Below, piece after piece: positions 1-10,200 of a stretch of DNA of 64,000 nucleotides; position 1 is the first letter of the stretch, and every line of letters starts with the position of its first letter. Both the position numbers and the translations under genes were made by a program. This stretch comes from Aquimarina sp. RZ0 (GTDB lineage Bacteria > Bacteroidota > Bacteroidia > Flavobacteriales > Flavobacteriaceae): positions 1 through 64,000 of the forward strand of contig NZ_VTZU01000031.1 of the NCBI RefSeq assembly GCF_008370685.1, in the 5' to 3' direction. Under the pieces are notes generated by a model, which saw only the letters and a list, made by a program, of their open reading frames with translations, ran no database searches and had not been told where the DNA came from.

Positions 1-2987
1 TGGCAGGGATCAGTGCATTTGGAGCAGGAGGTAGTAATGCGCACCTTATAGTAGAGGAATATATTCCCAAAGCAAAGAAGGAGTACCATAGTGAAGATGC
101 TGCTATTATAGTTTTATCGGCAAAGAGCATTGATCGTTTAGAGGATCAGGTGCTGAATTTACGCTCATATTTAGACAATCATAAGGATGTTAATATCTAT
201 GATCTGGCTTATACCCTACAAGTAGGGAGAGAAGCTATGGAAGAACGCCTGGCTTTTACAGCAGATAATCTAATACAGCTAAAAACTTCTTTAGAAGCAT
301 ATAGTTCTGGAAAACTATTAGGTTTTTTTGTCGGTAATACCGAAAATAAAAACACTGATATTTTATTAGAAGGAAAAGCACTTGATCTATACATAAAAAC
401 AGTATTATCAGAAGGACAGCCAAAATCTCTGGCACAATTATGGGTACGAGGTATAACTATTGATTGGGATTCAATGTACAAAGATGGTACTGTTCCTAAT
501 AAGATCAGTTTGCCAACATATCCATTTAAAAAAGTTGGATATTGGATTCCGGATTCCGGAGAAAATAAGGCTGTTATATCAAATTTTGATAAGCATCTAC
601 ATCCATTATTACATGTTAACATCTCTAAATTTAACAAGCAACTTTTTACCAGTAAATATATAGGATCAGAGTCTTTTTTATCTGATCATAAGGTTGGAGG
701 AGAGAAAATGTTACCAGGAGTGGCATATTTAGAACTAGCCAGAGCGGCAGGAAGCTTAAGCAAAGAATCAGATATTACTCAGATAAAGGATATCATATGG
801 ACTAATCCTATATCAGTGAATGGAAAACCTGAATCTATAGAGGTTAGCTTGTCTGAAGAAGGCGATGATACGATCACCTATACAATTTTAAAAAACACAA
901 AAGAAAATACTGAAGAAAATATTATTTGCGGACAAGGAAGCCTAAGTACAATAGGGTTAACTTCTCCAGGATTAATAGATATCGAAGAAATTAAGAGTCA
1001 ACTATTGAATAAAAAGAAAGGAGATGAATGCTATTCTATTTTCAGAAAAATTGGATTTGATTATGGATCAAGCTTTCAGGGAATAGAAAAACTATGGTAT
1101 AGTGATGGAGTAGCTTTATCAAAAATCAAACTACCTCGGGATAATAACTACGTTTTGCAACCAGGAATACTGGATAGTGCTTTGCAGACAAGTATTATAT
1201 TGGAGATGGAATCAAAAGACACTTCAACACTTGCAATACCTTTTAGTGTTAAAGAGGTAAATATCTATGGTGATGTATTAGATACTTCCTGGTGTTATGC
1301 ACGTAAAAAAGAAAATGGAAAGAGAAAAGCAAATACTTCTAGTTATGATATTGACTTATTATCAGATAAAGGGACGGTTTTATTAAGTTTTAAAAGTTTT
1401 GTGATATTACCTGTTACAGCTAAACCAATTGAAGAGAAAAAAGTTCAATTTGTTGAAGATATAGCAAAAACATACACTTATACCGATTATTGGCAAGTCT
1501 GTGATCCAGAAATTAAGAGCACTAAAATTGATCCGAAATCAAAACTTGTTTTGTTAGCCGGCGGATCAGTCGAGTTGTCCAGAAGATTAGGTAAGAAAAC
1601 AGAAGTAGTGATTGAATCTATTACAAATTCGGGAGAAACTGATTATTTTAATAAAGTATTTCAGAAGGTTAAAGAAATAATAAAGAATACTACCCATAAG
1701 GATATTACTATTGTTTATAATAACAGTGAATATGTTAAATATGGTTTTGTATCGGGTCTGCTTAAAACAGCACAGAGAGAACACCAAAAAATTGCCGGAA
1801 GAATGGTTGGGGTTGATAGTTTGTCAATCAAATCCATTGATACACTGGTTACTGTTATTGAATCAGAAAATCAGTCTGGATATGTAGACATTCGCTATAG
1901 AGATACCGTTAGGGAAGAAAAATATTTCAAACCAATTACAGATTTTGCCCCTTCAGGAATTAAAATTAAGGAAGGAGGAATATACTTCATTACAGGAGGT
2001 GCAGGAGGATTAGGCTTTGTTTTTGCAGAGCATATCAGTAAAACTAAGAATACTAAACTTATTTTGACAGGAAGAAGTAAACTCTCCAGAGATAAAGAGC
2101 TTCGCCTGAAAAACATACCCAATTCAGAATATATTGCTTGTGATGTAACAAATAGTACATCTGTAACAAAAGTTGTTCGAAACATTATAAAAACCCACGG
2201 AAGACTGGATGGGGTTATTCATAGTGCCGGAGTAAATCGTGATAGTCTAATTATCAACAAAACACCAATGGAGATAGAACAAGTACTCCATACAAAAATT
2301 CTTGGTGCCAGAAACCTTGATAATGCTACAAAAAATATAGCATTGGATTTCTTTATGATGTTTTCATCGGTTTCTGGAGTTCTTGGTAATACCGGTCAAT
2401 GTGCATATTCTGCAGGGAATGCATATCTGGATAATTTTGTCAAGTTTAGAAATGATATGAAAGACAAAGGCAAGAGACATGGTAATTCTTATAGTATTAA
2501 CTGGCCGTTGTGGCTAGATGGCGGAATGCGTCCCAGAAAAGAGGTTATCGATTTTATGTTCACTCAATTCGGTCTTAAGCCTTTGCCATCAGAGGAAGGA
2601 GTAGTTATTTTCGATAATATACTGAAGAATAATATAGAAGGGAGCCTGGTGCTATTTGGTCAAAATATAGAGAAGTTAGAACAACAGTTGCTTTTTCAAA
2701 AATTTGATGAAAAACTACTAGAAGCTATGATTGAAGAATTAATTTCATCCAATTCTTTAGATTCTATAGATGCTTTTATAGATCAGATTCCTGAAGAAGG
2801 TATAGAAGCATTGATTACCACTTTTACAAATGAAGAAAATTCTTTAGATAAAGATTTTGATGATGATATAGAAAGTATGGTAGATAGTTTGTTAAAAATG
2901 GATTCTCCAGATTCAATAGACGTTATTTTAGATCAAATCCCAGAAGATTCCCTGGAGGAATTAATATCAATTATTAAGAATTTTTAA
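1..2987 (+). CDS. trans-AT type polyketide synthase, KS(C-term)-DH-KR, 5' end outside window
   Basis: This is the end of a modular polyketide synthase; the reading frame is already open at base 3 and the gene starts left of the window. The first residues carry the C-terminal ketosynthase signature GISAFGAGGSNAHLIVEEY, followed by a KS linker. A dehydratase follows: the HxxxGxxxxP motif (HKVGGEKMLP, near base 687) and the second catalytic region LDSALQT near base 1175. A ketoreductase starts near base 1975, with TGGAGGLG for NADPH, SSVSG and the YSAGN active-site block. The HSAGVNRDS region keeps the Asp typical of B-type ketoreductases, so a D-hydroxyl intermediate is likely before dehydration. 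No AT and no carrier domain are visible; the ACP is at the start of the next gene. The protein ends in an acidic tail with two similar segments (DSIDAFIDQIPEE and DSIDVILDQIPED), perhaps a docking element. A frame-internal GTG at 150 is not the real start. Confidence 0.93.
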   Translation, partial: AGISAFGAGGSNAHLIVEEYIPKAKKEYHSEDAAIIVLSAKSIDRLEDQVLNLRSYLDNHKDVNIYDLAYTLQVGREAMEERLAFTADNLIQLKTSLEAYSSGKLLGFFVGNTENKNTDILLEGKALDLYIKTVLSEGQPKSLAQLWVRGITIDWDSMYKDGTVPNKISLPTYPFKKVGYWIPDSGENKAVISNFDKHLHPLLHVNISKFNKQLFTSKYIGSESFLSDHKVGGEKMLPGVAYLELARAAGSLSKESDITQIKDIIWTNPISVNGKPESIEVSLSEEGDDTITYTILKNTKENTEENIICGQGSLSTIGLTSPGLIDIEEIKSQLLNKKKGDECYSIFRKIGFDYGSSFQGIEKLWYSDGVALSKIKLPRDNNYVLQPGILDSALQTSIILEMESKDTSTLAIPFSVKEVNIYGDVLDTSWCYARKKENGKRKANTSSYDIDLLSDKGTVLLSFKSFVILPVTAKPIEEKKVQFVEDIAKTYTYTDYWQVCDPEIKSTKIDPKSKLVLLAGGSVELSRRLGKKTEVVIESITNSGETDYFNKVFQKVKEIIKNTTHKDITIVYNNSEYVKYGFVSGLLKTAQREHQKIAGRMVGVDSLSIKSIDTLVTVIESENQSGYVDIRYRDTVREEKYFKPITDFAPSGIKIKEGGIYFITGGAGGLGFVFAEHISKTKNTKLILTGRSKLSRDKELRLKNIPNSEYIACDVTNSTSVTKVVRNIIKTHGRLDGVIHSAGVNRDSLIINKTPMEIEQVLHTKILGARNLDNATKNIALDFFMMFSSVSGVLGNTGQCAYSAGNAYLDNFVKFRNDMKDKGKRHGNSYSINWPLWLDGGMRPRKEVIDFMFTQFGLKPLPSEEGVVIFDNILKNNIEGSLVLFGQNIEKLEQQLLFQKFDEKLLEAMIEELISSNSLDSIDAFIDQIPEEGIEALITTFTNEENSLDKDFDDDIESMVDSLLKMDSPDSIDVILDQIPEDSLEELISIIKNF

Positions 2988-3002
2988 AAATAAAAAATTA
3001 AA

Positions 3003-4724
3003 ATGGAGCAAAGAGAAATGGAAAATTCAAATCAAGACAGAAGAGAAGTACTAAAATCAATTCTAATAAGAGAATTAGGGAAAATAAAAAATTCAGGAAT
3101 TCAGGAAAATAGAAATGCTATTGCTACAGGAGACAAAGTCGCAAGTAGTAAATATTCTGAAAAACAGGTTACTGATGAAATAGTTCAAATCATCTCTGAA
3201 CTTTTAAAAATCCCAAAAGATGAATTAAAAATTGATACGGAACTAAACAAATATGGTATTGATTCTATGGGACAGGTTAGTTTATTGAGGAGAATTAATA
3301 ATACATTTTCCATAGAAGTTGAAGTTGAGGAAATTATTGGACTCTCAAGTATTCGTGAAATTTCAAGTTTTATTTATGAAACTTTAAAGAGTAGCGGACA
3401 TAAAATTGAAGACACTCGAAGTTCAAACAATAGTAAATCAATAATTAATGACAAAGTTTCTGATACTAAAGATAGTATAGATGGTTTTTTTGGTTCAATA
3501 ACTAGTAGAGAAGATGAAGAAATTGAGGATTTTCAGGATTTTATACAGAATAGATCTAAAATTTTATTTAGGACCTCAAAGGTAAAACCAGTCTTTCTAA
3601 CAGAGGACGGTGAATCATTAATTAATTTCTCTAATTATGATTATTTGGGATATTCTGGACACCCCGAAGTTATAAAAGCAAGTCAGGAAGCCTTGGATAA
3701 ATATGGTTTGGGTTCAGCTGCCACACCTCTGGTTGGAGGGATGTTAACTCTGCATAAAGAATTCCAAAAAGAATTGGTAGATTTTTTTGGAAAAAAGGAT
3801 ACAGCAGTTACGTTATTTAGTTCTGGATTTAGTGCTTGCTCGGGGACTATTTCTGGATATATGAAAGAAGGTGATCATGTAGTTTTGGATGCATACATGC
3901 ACGCTAGTTCGGTTGATGGGGCTATTTTTTCTAAAGCCAATGTTCATTATTTCATGCATAATAATATGGAGGATCTTGAAGATGTCTTAAAAGGTATTGA
4001 TAATGGAAAAAACCGTATTCTCGTATGTACAGAGGGTTGTTTCAGTGCTGATGGAGATTATGGAGATATTAAAGGGGTTGTTAGAGTTTCGAAAAAATAT
4101 GGCGCTAAAGTTTTTGTTGATGAAGCACACTCTATGTTGCTAACAGGTGAGAATGGTCGTGGTGTTTGTGCCGATCAAGGCGTATTGGATGACGTAGATT
4201 TATTAATAGGAACTTTAAGTAAGACTTTTTCTGGAATAGGAGGCTTTCTGTTAGCTAAGAAATCTATTTCTAATTATATTGATTATTCTGCCAGAAACCA
4301 TATGTTTTCAGGAACATTGCCGGCAGCGATTGTGGGAGGAGTATTTGCATCTTTTAAATTAGCTTCTGGTAAAGATGGAGATATTAAGAGAAAAAAATTG
4401 ATGGAAAATGCTAGATACCTTAAATCACTTTATAAGGATAAGGTCATGCTTGCTAATACTAAAACTTGGATTGTACCTGTTATCATTGGGGATGAACAGA
4501 AAACTATTGAAGTTTCTAATTATTTAAAAGAAAAAGGGGTGTATGCTCCAATCTTAGTATATCCGGCTGCTCCCAAAGGAGCAGGAAGGCTTAGACATTT
4601 TATAACTTCAGAGCATACCAAAGATCAACTCCAAAAAGCTGCAGGTTTAGTAATTGAGGCGGCAGAAAAATTTGGATGTAGCCTAAAAAATAAAGGAGAA
4701 GTTGTCGTTATGAGCGATATGTAA
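3003..4724 (+). CDS. ACP fused to PLP-dependent alpha-oxoamine synthase (chain release)
   Basis: 573 residues, 15 bases after the PKS gene. Residues about 50-125 are an acyl carrier protein with the phosphopantetheine site GIDSMG (Ser88). Residues about 175-560 are an alpha-oxoamine synthase of fold type I, related to KBL, AONS and serine palmitoyltransferase: FSNYDYLGYSGHPEV, the DEAHS motif for PLP, and the Schiff-base lysine in TLSKTFSG (Lys407). Family members condense an acyl thioester with an amino acid and lose CO2. ACP-AOS fusions are known from prodigiosin PigH and saxitoxin SxtA, where they make alpha-aminoketones. Here the ACP probably receives the chain from the upstream KS-DH-KR protein and the AOS domain releases it; the amino acid used cannot be read from sequence. 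The start at 3003 is uncertain; a second ATG lies at 3018. Confidence 0.9.
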   Translation: MEQREMENSNQDRREVLKSILIRELGKIKNSGIQENRNAIATGDKVASSKYSEKQVTDEIVQIISELLKIPKDELKIDTELNKYGIDSMGQVSLLRRINNTFSIEVEVEEIIGLSSIREISSFIYETLKSSGHKIEDTRSSNNSKSIINDKVSDTKDSIDGFFGSITSREDEEIEDFQDFIQNRSKILFRTSKVKPVFLTEDGESLINFSNYDYLGYSGHPEVIKASQEALDKYGLGSAATPLVGGMLTLHKEFQKELVDFFGKKDTAVTLFSSGFSACSGTISGYMKEGDHVVLDAYMHASSVDGAIFSKANVHYFMHNNMEDLEDVLKGIDNGKNRILVCTEGCFSADGDYGDIKGVVRVSKKYGAKVFVDEAHSMLLTGENGRGVCADQGVLDDVDLLIGTLSKTFSGIGGFLLAKKSISNYIDYSARNHMFSGTLPAAIVGGVFASFKLASGKDGDIKRKKLMENARYLKSLYKDKVMLANTKTWIVPVIIGDEQKTIEVSNYLKEKGVYAPILVYPAAPKGAGRLRHFITSEHTKDQLQKAAGLVIEAAEKFGCSLKNKGEVVVMSDM

Positions 4725-4766
4725 AATTCCATCTGACAATTCAAAAAAAACAATAAAAAAAAACAG

Positions 4767-7064
4767 ATGAAAACAATAATGTTCTCCGGTCAGGGATCAC
4801 AATACAAAGGAATGGGGAAAGATTTATTCCCTTCTTTTAAGAAAGAAGTAGAAGAAGCTTCTACTATTCTGGGATATGATTTAGAAGAATTATGCCTGAA
4901 AGACCCAAGAAGAGAATTAGGAAAAACGCAGTTTACTCAACCTGCATTGTATGTGGTCAACGCTCTTACATTTATGCAAAAGAAAATAAACTTATCTGAT
5001 CATAATTATTTTATTGGTCATAGTTTGGGTGAATATAATGCCCTTCATGCGGCAGGTGCGTTTGATTTTGAGACAGGGCTCAAACTAGTCCAGAAAAGAG
5101 GGGAATTAATGGGTAATGCGGTAAAAGGAGGAATGGCAGCAGTACTAGGGATAAATGTGAATGATTTAGAAGATAAATTAAAAGCAGGAGGCTATGATAG
5201 TATTGATGTGGCCAATTTTAATACACCTACACAAACCGTAATTTCCGGTCCTCATGAGATGGTTAGTGATTTAGTGAAAAATTTTGATAATCAAGGAATT
5301 AAAATTGTCCCTTTATTTGTGACCTCTCCTTTTCATTCGAGGTATATGAAAAAAGCTGCAGAAGATTTTTCGCTATTTTTAGAAAACTTCAAATTCGCTG
5401 TATTAAACTCTCCTGTTATTTCTAATGTTACAGCAATGCCGTATGAAAATGAGCAGATTTCTCAATTATTGAGTCAGCAGATTAATAATTCTGTTAACTG
5501 GACCGGTACTATACGATATTTAATAGGAGAAGGAGTTAACGACTTTGAAGAAATAGGAAGTGAAATTCTTTCAAAAATGGTTACTGAAATCAAAAAAGAC
5601 TATTCTCAGGTTGTTAAAAATAAAACTATAAAAAAAGTCAATGGTAAAGCATCGCCTGCCTTAAAGGATTCATTTAAAGACAATAAAAATGTAGATTTCA
5701 GAGAAGGTTTGTCTACGAGGTTAGGAAATAAAGATTTTAGAGAAGCTTATGGAGTGAAGTATTCTTATATTACCGGAGGGATGTATCGCGGGATAGCTTC
5801 TAAGGAGTTAGTGGTACAAATTGGGAAGGCAAAAATGATGGGTTTTCTGGGAACAGGAGGACTCTCGCTGTCCGAAATTGAAGAAGATATAAAATTCATT
5901 CAGGAAGAATTAACTGAAGGAGAAGCATACGGAATGAATTTTCTTCATAACCTCGAAAACTCTGATGAAGAAATGAAGCTTATAGAACTGTACTTAGAAA
6001 AAGGTATACAGAATATAGAGGCAGCTTCTTTTATGAAGGTAACATTGGCATTGGTTTATTTTAGAGTAAAGGGACTCCAAGTAAATAACGATAAGGTACT
6101 ATGTAAAAATAGAATAATAGCTAAAGTATTTAGGCCAGAAGTGGCTGAGTTATTCATGCGACCGGCCCCAGAAAGATTGATTAATAGGTTGTTAGAGGAA
6201 GGTTTGATCACTCAGCAACAAGCTATGCTGGCAAAAAAAGTCCCTATGAGTCATGATATCTGTGTAGAAGCAGATTCTGGCGGCCATACAGACGCAGGAG
6301 TTTCTATGGTCTTATTGCCATCAATTCAGAAATTAAAAGAAAGAATTGGAACAGAATACGAATATAAAAAACCTATACGTATTGGTTTGGCAGGAGGTAT
6401 AGGAACTCCTCAGTCTATTGCCTGTGTATTTATGATGGGAGCTGATTTCGTGATGACAGGTTCGATTAATCAATGCACAGTAGAAGCAGGAACAAGTGAT
6501 ATCGCCAAAGATTTGCTTCAGGATATTGATGTGCAGGATACAGATTATGTGCCAGATGGAAGTATGTTCGAAATAGATTCAAAAGTTCAGGTACTAAAAA
6601 AAGGAGTCTTATTTTCTGCAAGAGCTAATAAGTTATATGATCTTTACAAAAAATATGATTCTTTAGATCAAATACCCGAAACCGCTCTTCTAAAATTGGA
6701 AAAAAACTATTTCAAAAAACCGTTGCCTGATATATGGAACGAAATAAAAAAGCTTCTGATAGCTAAAGATGATTATTCCCTTATTGAGAAAGCAGAGCAG
6801 AACCCTAAAAAGAAAATGGCGCTGGTATTTGGATGGTATTTTGAGTATTGTAATACCTTGTCACTCTCTGGAGAAAGTGATGATAAACTAAATTTCCAAA
6901 TCCATACAGGACCTGCTTTAGGAGCATTTAATCAATGGGTGAAAGGAACAAAGTTAGAAAACTGGAAAAACAGGCATGTTGATGAAATAGCTATAAAAAT
7001 GATGGATGAAGGAGCAAAAATTCTGGAGAGAAATCTATATGAATTAACGACCAAAGCATTTTGA
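4767..7064 (+). CDS. discrete acyltransferase-enoylreductase (AT-ER, PfaD type) for trans-AT PKS
   Basis: 765 residues, 42 bases after the ACP-AOS gene and probably co-transcribed. Residues 1-285 are a FabD-like acyltransferase with the GQGSQ start motif and GHSLGEY catalytic elbow (Ser86). Residues about 300-765 are a PfaD-type FMN enoylreductase of the nitronate-monooxygenase fold, with EADSGGHTDAG, GLAGGIGTPQS and GADFVMTGSINQCTVEAGTS. AT-ER bidomain proteins are a hallmark of trans-AT PKS clusters: they load malonyl units on carrier proteins and reduce enoyl intermediates in trans. This explains why the upstream PKS has no AT. The dehydratase plus this ER suggests that at least one unit of the chain is fully reduced. 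The product is not identifiable. Confidence 0.92.
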   Translation: MKTIMFSGQGSQYKGMGKDLFPSFKKEVEEASTILGYDLEELCLKDPRRELGKTQFTQPALYVVNALTFMQKKINLSDHNYFIGHSLGEYNALHAAGAFDFETGLKLVQKRGELMGNAVKGGMAAVLGINVNDLEDKLKAGGYDSIDVANFNTPTQTVISGPHEMVSDLVKNFDNQGIKIVPLFVTSPFHSRYMKKAAEDFSLFLENFKFAVLNSPVISNVTAMPYENEQISQLLSQQINNSVNWTGTIRYLIGEGVNDFEEIGSEILSKMVTEIKKDYSQVVKNKTIKKVNGKASPALKDSFKDNKNVDFREGLSTRLGNKDFREAYGVKYSYITGGMYRGIASKELVVQIGKAKMMGFLGTGGLSLSEIEEDIKFIQEELTEGEAYGMNFLHNLENSDEEMKLIELYLEKGIQNIEAASFMKVTLALVYFRVKGLQVNNDKVLCKNRIIAKVFRPEVAELFMRPAPERLINRLLEEGLITQQQAMLAKKVPMSHDICVEADSGGHTDAGVSMVLLPSIQKLKERIGTEYEYKKPIRIGLAGGIGTPQSIACVFMMGADFVMTGSINQCTVEAGTSDIAKDLLQDIDVQDTDYVPDGSMFEIDSKVQVLKKGVLFSARANKLYDLYKKYDSLDQIPETALLKLEKNYFKKPLPDIWNEIKKLLIAKDDYSLIEKAEQNPKKKMALVFGWYFEYCNTLSLSGESDDKLNFQIHTGPALGAFNQWVKGTKLENWKNRHVDEIAIKMMDEGAKILERNLYELTTKAF

Positions 7065-7181
7065 AAATTATTAAATAACAAACGGGATTAATTGAAATGG
7101 CATATAACCAAAAAAAACTTCGTTTTCTTTACGGAACTCCATAGTTAAAAACTGTAATTCATTCCGTTTTGTGGTTAGATT

Positions 7182-7227
7182 GTTTTATAAAAAAAGCTTC
7201 AAATATTTGAAGCTTTTTTTATAAAAC
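7182..7227. terminator. perfect 46-nt hairpin, bidirectional terminator
   Basis: Two 19-nt arms (7182-7200 and 7209-7227) are perfect reverse complements around an AAATATTT loop. The arms hold A/T runs on both sides of an AAGCTTC core, so the structure can end transcription on either strand. It lies between the convergent PKS operon (+) and the G8 protein gene (-). Confidence 0.85.
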
Positions 7228-7266
7228 AGACACTGATAGGTATCAAATCAGATAGATCATCCAGTA

Positions 7267-10200
7267 TTACTTTTGTGTTTTATCCTTTATAAATTTATGC
7301 ACTATTTGTGTATTACCTGTTTTTATATTGAGCAAGTAGAATCCATTTGATAAATTAGAAACATCCAATGCTTTTATAGAATTATCACGATCTAGTACTC
7401 CAGAACGAATAGATTTTCCTTCAAGACTTAGAATTTGATAGACTACAGGAGTAGTACCTTTCATAAGTCCCATATCAATATTCAATACATTCGCAACTGG
7501 ATTAGGGAACAATTTGATTTCTTCGCTAGTAGTTATCGAATCTTGATCTCTTATTCTTGAAGGAATAGCGCAATCACCAATAAAGACATTCTTATCACTA
7601 CTTACAACCCAAACGCTATTATCTTCATCTACCGAAATATTCATCGCCGCTCCACTTTGTGTTATCCAAACACCTGAGCCTCTATAAAAATGAACGTTTC
7701 CGGCTGTTTCTGACAATGCCCATAAATTGTCTCCTCCTTCAGCAAAACTTAAATCTAGTGCTTTAAAGTTACCTTTCTTAAACCATTTATTGTTTTTGAA
7801 TTGATACACAAAATTGTCCTCTGCTACAATCCATGGTTCTCCACTTCCTGAGGCATCAATTCTTTTTGCTTTAAGGGTGTTATTCAATAATCTCCATCTT
7901 GCATTTTCCCTTTTATATACAAATCCATCATTTCCGATTACAAAAGTACTATTACCATTTGTAGAATTTCCTCCTGTACCTATATCCTGTGCTATACCAT
8001 TAAGAGTTGACCAACGGTTATTCTTAAATAAATGAATGCGTCTATTCGAATCCACTATCCAAGCATCACCTGCATTAGAAACGTCAATTCTATCTGCCAG
8101 GAAGTTCCCATCCGGCAATATTTTCCAACCATTGTTTTCACGAACATACACACGTCTGTTTAATCCAATCAGATATGTTTTTCCGTTTCCACTTCCAATA
8201 TCATAGCCTTTTCCATTTAACTTATTGAATCGACAGTTTTCAGAAACAAGTCCTCGTACGATTATACGAATAGAAGTTTCACTAGTATTGCCATTATTAT
8301 CTGTAGCTACCGCTTTTAGTGTATAGGCTCCTGTAGATAGATTTGCTAAACTAGTATCATTTTGATTTGCTTCTCCCCAGCTATATGGCACAACTCTTTC
8401 TTGACGCACTAAATTACCATTTAAGAATAGTTTGACATTTGAAATAGAGCCATCGCTATCACTGGCATTTACATTCACCAATAGGTTGGTTCCTTCATCA
8501 AATCTTTGATTATTTGTTAAGTTCGAAAAACGTACTGATGGTGATGAATTGGGATTAGTCCCACTAGTTTTGGCAAACCATATAAAATTCTCATGAATTC
8601 CTTGTCCTCTGTTCATTATTTTAACATACAAATCACCATTATTTGCAGTATAATAAGAATCACGATTTGCGTTTTTAAGGCGACTTAGTTGGTTTAATCT
8701 GGGTAAATCTGTTCTGGTTTTAAAATCTTGTGGCTTTATGGTATTTGCCATGTTTACAAATCGTAATACCACTCCGATTGAGTTTGATGGCAATGACCAT
8801 TGATGCAATGACATAGCTAATTTCTGAGTAGAAAAATTAATGCCATTTGGGAGTTCAATCTTATACTCTGCATTATGTCTTAATTGTACACGTTTTCTAT
8901 CACGTTCTTTCCATTCTCTAACGACTCCATGGGGAGACGTAAATATCATTCTTGGTGTTTTTAGAGCAGGCTTACTACTTTCAAATTGCATTTGCAAATC
9001 TGCGAATCGTTGTTTTGACAAAACCCATCTAAATTTACTTTGTGGAGCAACTTCTCCTAAACTTTGATCTACTGTCCATTCTGTATTAACAATGAATGTA
9101 TATCCAGGACCTCCGCCAAAAGGACCTGTTAACGATCCATCTCTATCATAAACCTCTCTTGCGTTGACAAAATCTGATCGTTGTGTCTTGTTCATACCAT
9201 CAATAGAATTATCATTTTCAAAGGTCAACCCTTCTACTTCACAAGCTGGTCTAACTCGATTTCCACTTCCCGAAAAAATAAAAACACCACTAGTATATCC
9301 GCCGATATGGATATCTTTCAAAATAAGATTTCCATGATAAAGTACGTTCCCTTTTATACTTTTACCTACTTCTACGTTTGGATTTCCTTTACTAAGCCCG
9401 ACCATTAGACCACCATCAATAATCGTTGGATCAGAATCTATGATACTTTCATTATTATCGGCAGATTTGAAATTTTTAAAGATGTGAGTAATATTTGTAT
9501 ACAAAGGGTACAATCCTACTCCAGTTTGATAAACAGTTAAGTTTTCGAAAACAGGATCTACATTATTAAAAAATTTTTCGTTTTGCCCGAACTCACCATT
9601 GGTTTGGCGAATTTTGGTTACAAAACCCGTTCGAGAAGAATGAACGGAGTTGTTCTTAAACAAACTTAATGCTACCTCACGTGGTTTATAATCTGCAAAT
9701 TCTGGGATGTTTCGCGCAGCACCTCTAGGTTTTTCTGGCTGTGCATACCAATATCCCGATCCTTGCGAACCTGCAACAACATTACCTATTAAATCATTAT
9801 CGCCATTTGCAATCCAAAAGGCCGCTGTGGCACGAAACCGATCTCCTCCATCAAAAAATTTATCTGTATCATCGACAATAAAAGCTTCTCCCTTGTTAGC
9901 CTTTTTATGTACGCGATGAACTCCAAAAGCTATGTTATTGATAAATTTATTTCCTGTTTCTACCCCATCTTCTGTAAAAAAGCAATGCCCATGGATATCG
10001 TGAGCTACAATACCCTCAACTAAAACATTATTTGTAGTATGTACCACAACTGCACGGTTATTACTATTAGTAATACTTGAATTTTTAAACACATCTCCAG
10101 ATCGATCTCGAGCTATGTGCCAATGAAATGGATAACGCCCCAATCTTCCTGATTGTCCCATTAGATTCAGCTGAACTCCTTCTACCGTAATTTGACCTGC

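Noticed and set aside
209..637. Antisense ORF in the PKS gene
   Set aside because: Shadow frame of a strong PKS frame; no domain signal. Many similar shadows inside the receptor, G8 and eCIS genes were also dropped.
7097..7144. Short ORF MAYNQKKLRFLYGTP after the AT-ER gene
   Set aside because: Only 15 codons, no context or homology that I can name; it may be a scar of a lost gene but cannot be supported.
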